Shown in pieces: positions 53,409-63,054 of a stretch of DNA of 64,000 nt; position 1 is the first letter of the stretch; each line of letters opens with the position of its first letter. The position numbers and the translations under genes are program-made. The notes beneath the pieces are model-generated. The model was not told the DNA's origin. It was given only the letters and a program-made list of their open reading frames with translations, and ran no database searches. Where the stretch lies: the NCBI RefSeq assembly GCF_021531075.1, contig NZ_JADYTJ010000010.1:20265-84264 (forward strand), read 5' to 3'. The DNA is from Bacteroides caecigallinarum (lineage in GTDB: Bacteria > Bacteroidota > Bacteroidia > Bacteroidales > Bacteroidaceae).

Positions 53409-55079
53409 ATGATAAGATTAAATAAAAAAATATTGGGTAGTGCGTTTACCACGCTCTCATGGATGTATAGGCAGACATCAGGATATAAAGTCCCGGTGTC
53501 TGCCTCTGTGTTATTAGGGGTGGTAAGGATTGCTGCATCTTTGTCTTTCATATGGATTAGTAAGGAAATGATAGACATGGCGGTGAAGACTGATACCAGT
53601 TTGATGAAATATGTCATATTGTTGATTGCAGCCCTTTCTGTAGAAATGCTGTGTTCAGTATTGCAGGGATATATAAATGTGAAGACCGAGGCTGAAATCC
53701 GTAATTCATTGCGTAGCAGGATTTTTATAAAAGCATTGAACGCCAGATGGAACGGAAAGGAAAAATGGCATACCGGAGATGTGGTAAATCGTCTGGAAGA
53801 AGATGTCAGGGTAATAGCCGATACGTTGTGTCATTTGGTTCCCGGCACATTGGTTACTTTTGTACAGTTGGCTGCCGCATTTGTTTTCCTATGGACTATG
53901 AATCCTGGGTTGGCATGGGTGATACTATGCATCCTTCCTGTTTTTCTAATCGTGGCGGCATTAATGGCACGACGGATAAAGAAACTTACTTCAGATATAC
54001 GTAAGTCCGACTCTCAGGTACAGTCCGTGCTGCAGGAATCACTTCAGAAACGTATTGTGATAATAGCACTGAACAGGGTGGAGTACGTGATGAAACGTCT
54101 TGTCGGAGCACAGGATGTTCTGATGAAAAAAGTTATGAAGAGAAACAAGTTCACCGTGTCATCGCGTGCGTCCGTAATGGCCGGTTTCGGTGCAGGTTAT
54201 CTCACGGCATTCATATGGGGAGTACACAGCATGCAGGACGGAGTTGTGACATTCGGTATGCTGTCCGCTTTTTTGCAGCTTGTTGGTCAGATTCAGCGAC
54301 CCACAGCCGATATGAGCCGTCGTCTGCCGGCTATGATACATTCTATGGCATCGGCCGAGAGACTTATGGAGGTATACACTGCCGAACAGGAAGAAGATGA
54401 CTCTTTGACAGATAATTCTCCTGTATTCAAACCGGATGGCATAATGCTTGAAAATGTTACATTTGGTTATCCTGATGGAAACAGGAAAATCTTCTGTAAT
54501 TTTACATATGATTTCCGCCCTGGAACTTCTACAGCCATTATGGGTGAAACCGGTGCCGGTAAAAGCACTATGATGAGGCTTATGCTGGGGCTGCTTAAAC
54601 CGGAAAGCGGTAGAGTGATTCTATATGCCCAGGATGGTGCAAATGCCGATGCTTCGGCACGTTTCAGAAACGGAATAATATACGTTCCACAAGGAAACAG
54701 TCTGCTCAGTACCACAATACGCGAGAATCTGACAGGTGGAAACAAAAATATATCTGATGATGAAATCAGGAATTCTCTTTATATGGCTGCAGCAGAGTTT
54801 GTTTATGATTTGCAGAGCGGACTGGACACAATGTGTGGCGAAGGTGGAGAAGGACTGAGCGAAGGACAGGCACAGCGTATTGCAATAGCCAGAGCCTTGC
54901 TTTGTGAGGGAAAGATAATGCTTTTGGATGAGTTTACATCTGCTCTGGATGCCGAAACGGAACAAAAACTTATGGACAGGCTGACAGAAAACTACATCGG
55001 CAAGACCCTTGTGTTTATAACCCATCGCAAGGAAATTGCTGACAGATGTGAAAATGTGGTATATGTAAAGAAGATCTGA
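53409..55079 (+). CDS. ABC exporter, fused permease and ATPase, no peptidase domain
   Basis: A 556-residue half-transporter with an N-terminal six-helix permease (about 1-320) and a C-terminal ATPase. The ATPase has Walker A GETGAGKSTMM, signature LSEGQAQRIAIARAL (LSEGQ instead of LSGGQ), Walker B IMLLDEFTSALD and the H-loop FITHRKE. It lacks the C39 peptidase domain of classical bacteriocin exporters. The separate S26-like peptidase gene two bases downstream could take over that job. It should function as a homodimer in the inner membrane. Confidence 0.9.
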   Translation: MIRLNKKILGSAFTTLSWMYRQTSGYKVPVSASVLLGVVRIAASLSFIWISKEMIDMAVKTDTSLMKYVILLIAALSVEMLCSVLQGYINVKTEAEIRNSLRSRIFIKALNARWNGKEKWHTGDVVNRLEEDVRVIADTLCHLVPGTLVTFVQLAAAFVFLWTMNPGLAWVILCILPVFLIVAALMARRIKKLTSDIRKSDSQVQSVLQESLQKRIVIIALNRVEYVMKRLVGAQDVLMKKVMKRNKFTVSSRASVMAGFGAGYLTAFIWGVHSMQDGVVTFGMLSAFLQLVGQIQRPTADMSRRLPAMIHSMASAERLMEVYTAEQEEDDSLTDNSPVFKPDGIMLENVTFGYPDGNRKIFCNFTYDFRPGTSTAIMGETGAGKSTMMRLMLGLLKPESGRVILYAQDGANADASARFRNGIIYVPQGNSLLSTTIRENLTGGNKNISDDEIRNSLYMAAAEFVYDLQSGLDTMCGEGGEGLSEGQAQRIAIARALLCEGKIMLLDEFTSALDAETEQKLMDRLTENYIGKTLVFITHRKEIADRCENVVYVKKI

Positions 55080-55081
55080 TT

Positions 55082-55537
55082 ATGAAGAAACTGGTATTGC
55101 CAAATGAAATATTAATGGGAGAGGTTGAAAGACTCCTTTCGCAGGGTACAACCGTTACTATAATGACAAAAGGTAACAGTATGCTGCCGTTTATCGTAGG
55201 CGAGAGAGACAGTGTAATACTTAAGCCTTATGGAGAACCTTGTGTGGGAGACATTGCCTTGGCACATCTTGACAATGGTGCGTATGTGCTTCATCGCATA
55301 ATTGGTATTTCAGATTCGGGAATGATTACACTGATGGGCGATGGTAATATCCGTGGAACGGAATATTGTCATGCAAGCAAGCTATGTGGAAAGGCTATAA
55401 CAGTTATAAGGAAGGGGAGGAAATGTAATCCCGACTCAAAATCATGGATTTTTATGTTCAGGCTATGGAGAAAAATGCTGCCATTGAGGCGCTACATCCT
55501 GGCTGTTTACAGACGATTATTAATAAAAATAATATAA
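55082..55537 (+). CDS. S24/S26-type signal peptidase-like protein
   Basis: A 151-residue serine peptidase of the S24/S26 clan. The nucleophile Ser is in KGNSMLPFI (about 37-45). The general base is His in VLHRIIG (as in SipW/ER-type enzymes) rather than Lys, and the third motif is MGDGN. The C-terminal about 35 residues are basic and hydrophobic and may anchor it to the membrane. It overlaps neither neighbour but is packed 2 and 4 bases from them. A dedicated leader peptidase for the exported peptide is the natural reading. Confidence 0.85.
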   Translation: MKKLVLPNEILMGEVERLLSQGTTVTIMTKGNSMLPFIVGERDSVILKPYGEPCVGDIALAHLDNGAYVLHRIIGISDSGMITLMGDGNIRGTEYCHASKLCGKAITVIRKGRKCNPDSKSWIFMFRLWRKMLPLRRYILAVYRRLLIKII

Positions 55538-55541
55538 GAGA

Positions 55542-56468
55542 ATGGATAAACAGAATTCATATATAGTTGGCGGACACAGGTTTTACATGAGTATGCCTGT
55601 AGAGTCTGTGTTATGGAACGGAGTGGATAATTACAAACCGTTTATTGAAACAGAGGACACTATAGAGGGTGACAGAGTAGATACATTGGATAGCTGTGTG
55701 TTTTCGCTTTATGTGGATACAGTATCGGCAGGAACAGAATTGATGGAAAGTTCCAAGGTCCTGGCTGAGTTTGACGATGATACAGCCTTCATATCAGTTA
55801 TGACAGGCGGTAAAGGTGAAAGAATCTTCCAGATATCCTTGAATCGCGAAATGAGGGATAGAGGAGGTCTTCTCGTTATAGGTGAAGATTATCGTAACTG
55901 TAAGCTCTATGCCGGAGCGTGCAATGGTGGCGGACATGGACACTTTGTTCTAAATAATGCATTGATGTTGCTTTATGCGTTGTTCACTGCTACAAGGAAT
56001 ACCCTTCTCATACATGCGTCTGTTGCAGTGGCCGATGGCAAAGGATATGTGTTCCTGGGAAAGAGCGGAACAGGAAAAAGTACACATACCAGGCTGTGGC
56101 TCAACAATATCCCCGGTGCATGGCTCCTTAATGATGATAATCCGGTGGTCAAGATAGAAGACGACGGCAATGTTATGGTATATGGTTCGCCGTGGAGTGG
56201 CAAAACTCCTTGCTATCGTAATGAAAAAGCACCTCTGGGAGCAGTTGTCAGACTGAGTCAGGCTCCACACAATTCCATCAGACGATTGACAGGAATTCAG
56301 GCATATGCAGCGCTGGCACCGTCGGCGTCGTCCATGAAGTGGGACAGAGTGATGGCTGACGGACTTCACAATACATTGTCCGGTATTATTCAATCTGTAG
56401 GGATATTCCATCTTGAATGTCTTCCGGATGCAGATGCCGCACATTTATGTCACGATACAGTGAAATGA
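55542..56468 (+). CDS. HprK-like P-loop kinase
   Basis: A 308-residue protein whose C-terminal half is a HPr-kinase-like P-loop domain: Walker A LGKSGTGKSTHTRLW at about 174-188, then an acidic LLNDDNPVV at about 197-205 and a SPWSGKT segment. The N-terminal 130 residues have no assigned fold. HprK-like kinases occur in lasso-peptide and other RiPP clusters, where some phosphorylate the precursor. The co-encoded PqqD proteins, peptidase and exporter support a similar job. Confidence 0.85.
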   Translation: MDKQNSYIVGGHRFYMSMPVESVLWNGVDNYKPFIETEDTIEGDRVDTLDSCVFSLYVDTVSAGTELMESSKVLAEFDDDTAFISVMTGGKGERIFQISLNREMRDRGGLLVIGEDYRNCKLYAGACNGGGHGHFVLNNALMLLYALFTATRNTLLIHASVAVADGKGYVFLGKSGTGKSTHTRLWLNNIPGAWLLNDDNPVVKIEDDGNVMVYGSPWSGKTPCYRNEKAPLGAVVRLSQAPHNSIRRLTGIQAYAALAPSASSMKWDRVMADGLHNTLSGIIQSVGIFHLECLPDADAAHLCHDTVK

Positions 56469-56504
56469 TAATTTTATGTGATAATATTTAAAACAATAAT
56501 ATAT

Positions 56505-56774
56505 ATGAGAATAAAGAAAGGATTTGTACTGCGTGAATTGGCAGGCGAAAAGATTATTTCCGGCGAGGGACTGGAACAGATAGATTTCAATAAAATAGTT
56601 ACACTTAACAGTTCGGCTGCCTATATTTGGGAACATATCTCAAACAGGGAGTTTGATCTTGAAACAATAGTAGATTTACTTTTGGAACGTTATGATATAG
56701 AACGTAGTGTTGCTTTGAAAGACTCACGAAGTCTGCTTGACAATTGGAAATCTATAGGCTTGGTAGAAGAGTAA
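56505..56774 (+). CDS. PqqD-family peptide-binding protein (second copy)
   Basis: An 89-residue PqqD-type protein, the same length as the first copy but clearly diverged. It contains IVTLNSSAAYIWEHISN, the typical PqqD helix with conserved Trp, then DLETIVDLLLERYDIE and LLDNWKSIGLVEE. The start is ATG 56505, not the GTG at 56478. It ends the operon before a strong terminator. Confidence 0.85.
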   Translation: MRIKKGFVLRELAGEKIISGEGLEQIDFNKIVTLNSSAAYIWEHISNREFDLETIVDLLLERYDIERSVALKDSRSLLDNWKSIGLVEE

Positions 56775-56799
56775 TAAATTTCTTCCTACCTGAATGTAT

Positions 56800-56842
56800 A
56801 TGCATGTATCTCACTTATAGATGAGGTACATGCATTTTTTTG
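56800..56842 (+). terminator. Terminator of the PqqD/ABC/S26/HprK operon
   Basis: 14-bp stem, ATGCATGTA-TCTCA (56800-56813) with TGAGG-TACATGCAT (56822-56835) including one T-G pair, then TTTTTTTG. Confidence 0.92.
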
Positions 56843-56866
56843 CAATATATATTTAATATTTAAGTA

Positions 56867-56874
56867 TATATTTG
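56867..56874 (+). promoter_or_regulatory. -7 box of the potABCD operon
   Basis: TATATTTG followed by CG, about 95 bases before the ATG at 56970. The leader shows no recognised riboswitch. Confidence 0.6.
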
Positions 56875-56969
56875 CGCTAGAAGTTATTTTTTCAGCATAA
56901 AAATCGTACTCTAACGTTTATTTATGCAAAAAAGCAGTAAATTTGTCGCCGGATAGAGTTTTAATTGAA

Positions 56970-58361
56970 ATGCAAGAAAGGGTAAAAAATATTATTGAGA
57001 TTTCCCATGTCTCAAAATACTTCGATGATAAGGTAGCTCTTGACGATATCAACCTTTACATACGCAAGGGTGAGTTTGTAACTATATTGGGACCTTCGGG
57101 TTGTGGTAAGACAACGTTGCTTCGTTTGCTGGCAGGTTTCCAGACAGCATCGGAAGGCGTGATAACAATTAATGGTAAAGAGATTACCCAGACACCTCCA
57201 CACAAACGTCCCGTCAACACAGTATTCCAGAAATATGCTTTATTTCCTCATCTTAACGTTTACGACAATATAGCGTTCGGTCTGAAACTGAAAAAGATGC
57301 CTAAGGATGAAATCATGCGCAAGGTGAAGAACGCCCTGAAGATGGTGAGCATGAGCGATTATGAGTATCGCGATGTAAACTCTCTTTCCGGCGGTCAGCA
57401 GCAGCGTGTGGCCATAGCCCGTGCTATTGTGAACGAGCCTGACGTTCTACTTCTTGACGAGCCGTTGGCAGCACTGGACCTCAAGATGCGTAAGGATATG
57501 CAGATGGAACTGAAGGAAATGCATAAACGTTTGGGCATCACATTTGTGTATGTGACACACGATCAGGAAGAGGCTCTGACACTGAGCGACACCATCGTAG
57601 TGATGAGCGAAGGAAGAATTCAGCAGATAGGAACTCCTACTGATATATACAATGAACCAGTCAACTCATTTGTAGCCGACTTCATTGGCGAAAGTAACAT
57701 TCTTAACGGAGTTATGATACACGACCGCCTTGTAAGTTTTGCCGGTGTAGAGGCTGAATGTGTGGACGAAGGATTTGGCGACAATGTACCGGTTGATGTG
57801 GTCATACGTCCGGAGGACCTTTACATATTCCATGTAAACGATTCCGCACAGTTCCGCGGTAAGGTTACATCATGTATCTTCAAGGGAGTGCATTACGAAA
57901 TGGTTGTAGTGGCAAACGGATTTGAATTCATTGTCCAGGACTATCATCATTTTGAAGTAGGTTCGGAAGTTGGGCTGTTGGTTAAGCCTTACGATATACA
58001 TATAATGAAGAAAGAAAGGGTATGCAACACATTCGAAGGAAAAATCATCGACGAAACTCATGTTGAGTTCCTTGGTTGTGAGTTTGAGTGCAGTAAGGAA
58101 GCTACTTCGGGCATGGATGCCGGTACTGAGGTGCTGGTGGAAGTCCCTTTCGACGGAATAGTGCTTGACGACAATCAGGAGGACGGAACTCTTACGGGAA
58201 GCATAAGTTTCATCCTTTATAAAGGTAATCACTATCACATCACAGTAGATTCCGATTGGGACGAACCGGTTTATGTTGATACAAACGATATTTGGGACAA
58301 GGGAGATAATGTGGGTATCAGTATTCCGTCTGAATACATATCCATACGCAGAAAAAATTAA
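56970..58361 (+). CDS. potA: Spermidine/putrescine ABC transporter ATPase
   Basis: A 463-residue ATPase starting at ATG 56970 (the TTG at 56943 is rejected). It shows Walker [13 protein letters not shown], the signature [15 protein letters not shown], Walker [12 protein letters not shown] and DLKMRKDMQ, as in PotA. The C-terminal TOBE region is about 90 residues longer than in the E. coli protein (378 residues) and looks duplicated: both halves contain a GxVxxxxFxGxxY-like pattern, with FKGVHYEM and LYKGNHYHI. It drives polyamine uptake with the next three genes. Confidence 0.93.
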   Translation: MQERVKNIIEISHVSKYFDDKVALDDINLYIRKGEFVTILGPSGCGKTTLLRLLAGFQTASEGVITINGKEITQTPPHKRPVNTVFQKYALFPHLNVYDNIAFGLKLKKMPKDEIMRKVKNALKMVSMSDYEYRDVNSLSGGQQQRVAIARAIVNEPDVLLLDEPLAALDLKMRKDMQMELKEMHKRLGITFVYVTHDQEEALTLSDTIVVMSEGRIQQIGTPTDIYNEPVNSFVADFIGESNILNGVMIHDRLVSFAGVEAECVDEGFGDNVPVDVVIRPEDLYIFHVNDSAQFRGKVTSCIFKGVHYEMVVVANGFEFIVQDYHHFEVGSEVGLLVKPYDIHIMKKERVCNTFEGKIIDETHVEFLGCEFECSKEATSGMDAGTEVLVEVPFDGIVLDDNQEDGTLTGSISFILYKGNHYHITVDSDWDEPVYVDTNDIWDKGDNVGISIPSEYISIRRKN

Positions 58362-58385
58362 TAACTAACTATAAAAGGAAACGAG

Positions 58386-59186
58386 GTGAAACTAAGTAAC
58401 ATTCGTATTTTTCTTACTTCGCGTAAGAGTTGGACACTGCCGTACATCATATTTTCGGCATTCTTTGTAGTCCTTCCGCTTATATTGATTGTGGTATTTG
58501 CGTTTACTGACGAGAGGGGGGATTTCACTTTTGCCAACTTCAGTAAGTTCATGTCTCATCCTGAGGCTGTGAATACATTTATCTATTCCATAGGTATAGC
58601 CATAATAAATACCCTTATATGTATCCTGCTGGGTTATCCGGCTGCGTATATTCTGAGCAGACTCAAATCGGGATATTCACAGATAGTAGTGATGCTTTTC
58701 ATCCTTCCTATGTGGGTAAACATTCTGATACGAACTCTTGCCACAGTGGCACTGTTCGATTTCTTCCGTGTACCTCTAGGTGAGGGAGCATTGATTTTCG
58801 GTATGGTATATAACTATATTCCGTTTATGATTTACCCCATCTATAATACACTGGTCAAGATGGACCGCAGTTATATTGAGGCAGCACAGGATCTTGGCGC
58901 TACTCCTTTTCAGGTTTTCACAAAGACAGTGCTTCCGCTCTCCATGCCGGGAGTTGCAAGTGGCATTCTCATGGTGTTCATGCCTACCATTTCTACTTTT
59001 GCAATAGCCGAACTGCTTACAATGAACAATATAAAACTGTTTGGTACAACAATCCAGGAGAACATCAACAATAGTATGTGGAACTACGGTGCTGCACTTT
59101 CGCTCATTATGCTGTTCCTTATAGGTGCTGCCACTCTTTTTGCTTCTGACGATAATCAGGAGAAGGAAGGAGGCGCGATATGGTAA
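58386..59186 (+). CDS. potB: Polyamine ABC transporter permease PotB, GTG start
   Basis: A 266-residue permease with six helices and the coupling motif EAAQDLGATPFQVFTKTVLPLSMPG. The start is a GTG at 58386 with AAAGGAAACGAG in front. No ATG is available before the first helix. It overlaps potC by 7 bases. Confidence 0.93.
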   Translation: MKLSNIRIFLTSRKSWTLPYIIFSAFFVVLPLILIVVFAFTDERGDFTFANFSKFMSHPEAVNTFIYSIGIAIINTLICILLGYPAAYILSRLKSGYSQIVVMLFILPMWVNILIRTLATVALFDFFRVPLGEGALIFGMVYNYIPFMIYPIYNTLVKMDRSYIEAAQDLGATPFQVFTKTVLPLSMPGVASGILMVFMPTISTFAIAELLTMNNIKLFGTTIQENINNSMWNYGAALSLIMLFLIGAATLFASDDNQEKEGGAIW

Positions 59187-59980
59187 ACATGATAAAGAAA
59201 GTCCTCTGTCATGGCTATCTGTGGCTGTTACTTCTGATGCTTTATTCTCCTATCATCATAATAATGATATACTCCTTTACGGAAGCTAAAGTGCTAGGTA
59301 ACTGGACCGGTTTTTCAACAAAACTATACGAAAACCTCTTTGTGCATGGCACTCACCACTCTTTGGTGAATGCTCTATGGAATACAGTTACCATAGCCTT
59401 GATAACTGCTGTCGTATCTACTCTGCTCGGAACTATTACGGCTATTGGTATGTACAATATGCGTGCACGTCAGCGTAAGGCTGTGTCTTTCATCAACAAT
59501 ATACCTATATTGAACGGCGATATAATCATGGGTGTGTCTCTGTTCCTGCTTTTCGTTTCGTTGGGAATACATCAGGGATACGGCACAGTGCTCATGGCTC
59601 ATATAGCTTTCTGTACACCGTACGTAGTGCTTAGTGTGTTGCCACGTCTCAAACAGATGAATCCAAACCTTTACGAGGCTGCACTAGACCTGGGAGCAAC
59701 TCCAGGACAGGCATTGAGGAAAGTTATCATCCCTGAAATTCTGCCAGGAATGATAGCCGGTTTTATGCTTGCAGTAACAATTTCAATTGACGATTTTGCT
59801 GTAACAATATTTACCATAGGAAACGAAGGGCTTGAAACTCTTTCTACATACATATATTCGGATGCAAGAAAGGGCGGACTTACACCGGAGCTTCGTCCGT
59901 TGTCAACTATTATATTCCTTATCGTGCTGTTTATGCTTATAATGATAAACCGCCGTGCAGGGAAAAAGAACGCAAAATAA
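59180..59980 (+). CDS. potC: Polyamine ABC transporter permease PotC
   Basis: A 266-residue permease with six helices and the motif EAALDLGATPGQALRKVIIPEILPG for contact with PotA. A strong AGGAGG (59168-59173) precedes its ATG. Translationally coupled to potB by a 7-base overlap. Confidence 0.94.
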   Translation: MVNMIKKVLCHGYLWLLLLMLYSPIIIIMIYSFTEAKVLGNWTGFSTKLYENLFVHGTHHSLVNALWNTVTIALITAVVSTLLGTITAIGMYNMRARQRKAVSFINNIPILNGDIIMGVSLFLLFVSLGIHQGYGTVLMAHIAFCTPYVVLSVLPRLKQMNPNLYEAALDLGATPGQALRKVIIPEILPGMIAGFMLAVTISIDDFAVTIFTIGNEGLETLSTYIYSDARKGGLTPELRPLSTIIFLIVLFMLIMINRRAGKKNAK

Positions 59981-59992
59981 CGATAATAGATT

Positions 59993-61333
59993 ATGAACAG
60001 ACTTTATACAATATTTCTGACACTGCTCGCAGCAATATTCCTTACGGGATGCTATAACAGTGAGGATCGCGAAAAGGTCTTGAAGATTTACAACTGGGGC
60101 GATTATATCGACGAGGAAGTGTTGGCGGCTTTTCCGGAGTGGTATAAGGAGCAGACAGGAGAGGAGATAAGCATTGTATATCAGACATTCGATATAAATG
60201 AGATAATGCTTACCAAGATAGAACGTGGTAAGGAAGACTTCGATGTGGTATGCCCATCGGAATATATTATTGAGCGAATGCTTGTTAAAGACCTTCTTCT
60301 ACCCATAGATACGGCTTTCGGCAAAACGCCAAATTACATACACAATATATCTCCGTATGTACGCGGCGAGATGGATAAACTTGGACTTCCAGGCCGTCCT
60401 ACATCAAAATATGCGGTGGCATACATGTGGGGTACAGCGGGAATACTTTACAATAAGAAATATGTAACAGCCGAAGAGGCATCTACATGGCATTCTTTAT
60501 GGGACAGCAAGTTCCGCAACAAGCTGTTGATGAAAGACAGCTATCGTGATGCATACGGAACGGCTGTGATATATGCCAACCGTGAAGCTTTGGCAAAAGG
60601 CGATATAAAAGTTGATGATTTGATGAACAACTATTCACCTGAAGCCATAGCCACTGCTGAAAAATACCTGAAGGACTTGAAACCGAACATTGCAGGATGG
60701 GAGGCTGATTTCGGTAAGGAAATGATGACCAAAAGCAAGGCATATCTGAATATGACATGGAGCGGTGATGCTGTGTGGGCGATAGAGGAAGCCGAAGCGA
60801 TAGGAGTGGAGCTGGGATATGAAGTCCCTAAAGAAGGAAGTAACGTATGGTTCGACGGATGGGTGATACCGAGATATGCACGCAACAGGAAGGCCGCAAG
60901 CTATTTCATAAACTATCTTTGCCGTCCCGATGTGGCATTGGCAAATATGGAAACCATAGGTTATGTCAGTGCAGTAGCCACGCCTGAGATTCTTGAGGAA
61001 AAGATTGATACCACTCTTGAAACTTATTCCAATCTGGCTTATTTTTTCGGTCCTGAAGCAAGACATATACAGATAGACCCTATACAGTATCCCGACAGTG
61101 CGGTAGTGGCTCGCTGTGCTATTATACGCGATTCGGGGGAGAGGACACAGGCTGTTCTGGATATGTGGTCGCACGTAAAGGGAGATAATCTTGGAGGAGG
61201 TCTTGTGATATTTATTCTTCTTACATTGTTGGTGCTTGTTATCTATGTTTCGTATAAAAAGATTGAGAAATATAGGAACAGACGCAATCAGAACAGAAGA
61301 AAAAGAAGAATCAAACGTCATCATATTCGTTGA
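59993..61333 (+). CDS. potD: Polyamine-binding protein PotD with extra C-terminal membrane anchor
   Basis: A 446-residue substrate-binding protein. The N-terminus is a lipoprotein signal with lipobox LTGC. The mature part begins VLKIYNWGDYIDEEVL, diagnostic of PotD/PotF. Family E. coli PotD is about 348 residues. Here the domain is followed at about 403-424 by a clear transmembrane helix (LVIFILLTLLVLVIYVSY) and a tail with many Arg/Lys (RNRRNQNRRKRRIKRHHIR). The protein is thus predicted to be held in the membrane at both ends, with the basic tail in the cytoplasm. Confidence 0.93.
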   Translation: MNRLYTIFLTLLAAIFLTGCYNSEDREKVLKIYNWGDYIDEEVLAAFPEWYKEQTGEEISIVYQTFDINEIMLTKIERGKEDFDVVCPSEYIIERMLVKDLLLPIDTAFGKTPNYIHNISPYVRGEMDKLGLPGRPTSKYAVAYMWGTAGILYNKKYVTAEEASTWHSLWDSKFRNKLLMKDSYRDAYGTAVIYANREALAKGDIKVDDLMNNYSPEAIATAEKYLKDLKPNIAGWEADFGKEMMTKSKAYLNMTWSGDAVWAIEEAEAIGVELGYEVPKEGSNVWFDGWVIPRYARNRKAASYFINYLCRPDVALANMETIGYVSAVATPEILEEKIDTTLETYSNLAYFFGPEARHIQIDPIQYPDSAVVARCAIIRDSGERTQAVLDMWSHVKGDNLGGGLVIFILLTLLVLVIYVSYKKIEKYRNRRNQNRRKRRIKRHHIR

Positions 61334-61354
61334 TAATTTTTTATATAAAACTAA

Positions 61355-61409
61355 AAAGGCTATATTCCAATCCTTAACCATAGGATATGAAATATAGCCT
61401 TTATTATTT
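61355..61409. terminator. Terminator between potD and rny
   Basis: Perfect AAAGGCTATATT/AATATAGCCTTT stem (61355-61366 with 61391-61402), followed by ATTATT on the plus strand and A/T-rich on both sides. It serves the convergent genes. Confidence 0.8.
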
Positions 61410-61423
61410 ATTTCTCTAATTTA

Positions 61424-62959
61424 TTATTTTGCGAAGCTTACGGCACGTGTTTCTCTTATCACGGTAATCTTAACCTGACCCGGATAAGTCATTTCGTCCT
61501 GAATCTTCTTGGCGATTTCTGTTGACAGGCTTTCTGTCTGCTTGTCGTCAATCTTGTCTGCACCAACGATTACGCGCAATTCGCGTCCGGCCTGGATAGC
61601 GTATGTCTTGGTAACACCTGGATAAGACATTGCAAGCTGTTCAAGGTCGTTCAGACGTTTGATGTAAGCTTCAACTATTTCGCGGCGGGCACCAGGACGT
61701 GCACCGGAGATAGCATCGCACACCTGTACGATAGGAGCCAGCAAACTGTTCATTTCCACTTCGTCGTGGTGGGCACCGATAGCATTGCAGATATCAGGTT
61801 TTTCCTTGTATTTCTCAGCCAGTTTCATACCGAGCAATGCGTGTGGCAATTCAGGTTCTTCATCAGGCACTTTACCTATATCGTGAAGCAAGCCGGCACG
61901 TTTAGCTTTCTTAGGGTTCAGTCCAAGTTCGGAAGCCATTACTGCACAGAGGTTGGCAGTTTCGCGTGCGTGCTGCAACAGGTTCTGTCCGTATGATGAA
62001 CGGTATTTCATCTTACCGATGATACGGATAAGTTCAGGATGCAGACCGTGGATACCAAGGTCGATAGTAGTGCGTTTACCTGTTTCGATGATTTCTTCTT
62101 CTACCTGCTTGCGTACCTTGGCAACAACTTCTTCGATACGTGCCGGGTGGATACGTCCGTCAGTAACCAGCTGATGAAGTGCAAGACGGGCGATTTCGCG
62201 GCGAACAGGGTCGAAAGCAGAAAGTACGATAGCCTCAGGAGTATCGTCAACTACTATTTCCACTCCGGTAGCAGCTTCGAGGGCACGTATGTTACGTCCT
62301 TCACGTCCGATGATACGTCCTTTGATTTCGTCTGATTCGATATGGAATACAGTTACAGAGTTTTCGATTGCGGTTTCAGTAGCCACTCTCTGTATAGACT
62401 GTATCACTATACGCTTAGCTTCGCGGTTGGCTGTAAGTTTAGCATCGTCCATAATGTCGTTTATATAAGACTGAGCCTGAGTCTTTGCTTCATCTTTTAG
62501 CGATTCTATCAGTCTTTCCTTTGCGTCTTCTGCCGATAGACCTGAAATAGCCTCAAGCTTTTCGCGTTCCTGCGATTGCAGGTGGTCAAGTTCCTCTTTC
62601 TTCTTCTCGATTATTACCAGCTGAGCGTCTAGATTTTCCTTGATGGCTTCAGTTTCGTTGCGTTTGCGCTGAAGTTCTTCGTTCTTCTGGTTTATTACCA
62701 TTTCGCGCTGTTTCAACTTGTTTTCTGCCTGCTGGATTTTCTGGTTGCGTGCAGCCACCTCTTTTTCAAGGTCGGCTTTCTTGTTCAGAAACTTCTCCTT
62801 AACTTCCAGGAGTTTGTTTTTCTTGATAACTTCGGCTTCTGTTTCAGCCTCTTTAATGATATTCTCATATTTCGATTTCAGACCGTATCTGAAAAAGCTA
62901 TATGAAAGAGCTCCTCCTACCAGGAAGGCTACAACTGTTAATATTACTGTTGTCAACAT
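61424..62959 (-). CDS. rny: Ribonuclease Y
   Basis: A 511-residue membrane-anchored endoribonuclease. It has an N-terminal helix ([20 protein letters not shown]), a long coiled coil (about 30-180), a KH domain with [19 protein letters not shown], and an HD domain with LLHDIGKV and GAHHDEVE. In bacteria that have it, RNase Y initiates mRNA decay. Encoded 95 bases downstream of zapA and separated from it by a terminator. Confidence 0.96.
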   Translation of the reverse strand: MLTTVILTVVAFLVGGALSYSFFRYGLKSKYENIIKEAETEAEVIKKNKLLEVKEKFLNKKADLEKEVAARNQKIQQAENKLKQREMVINQKNEELQRKRNETEAIKENLDAQLVIIEKKKEELDHLQSQEREKLEAISGLSAEDAKERLIESLKDEAKTQAQSYINDIMDDAKLTANREAKRIVIQSIQRVATETAIENSVTVFHIESDEIKGRIIGREGRNIRALEAATGVEIVVDDTPEAIVLSAFDPVRREIARLALHQLVTDGRIHPARIEEVVAKVRKQVEEEIIETGKRTTIDLGIHGLHPELIRIIGKMKYRSSYGQNLLQHARETANLCAVMASELGLNPKKAKRAGLLHDIGKVPDEEPELPHALLGMKLAEKYKEKPDICNAIGAHHDEVEMNSLLAPIVQVCDAISGARPGARREIVEAYIKRLNDLEQLAMSYPGVTKTYAIQAGRELRVIVGADKIDDKQTESLSTEIAKKIQDEMTYPGQVKITVIRETRAVSFAK

Positions 62960-62979
62960 CTATAATTTAATTTTAAATA

Positions 62980-63027
62980 TAAATAAAAACGCACAAGCTT
63001 CAGGGTATTTCCTGTAAACTTGTGCGT
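62980..63027 (-). terminator. Terminator after zapA
   Basis: ACGCACAAG (62989-62997) pairs with CTTGTGCGT (63019-63027), and an inner CAGG/CCTG pair strengthens it. On the minus strand it is followed by TTTTTATTT. Confidence 0.88.
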
Positions 63028-63054
63028 GGATTTCCTTACTTGTTTCCTAAACAA

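Noticed and set aside
56775..56969. RiPP precursor gene after the second PqqD gene
   Set aside because: The stretch holds a terminator and the pot promoter; the only short frames lack a ribosome binding site and a leader-like sequence.
62960..63054. 6S RNA between zapA and rny, by analogy with the enterobacterial zapA neighbourhood
   Set aside because: The gap is only 95 bases and is explained by a terminator hairpin; no long paired structure with a central bubble is present.
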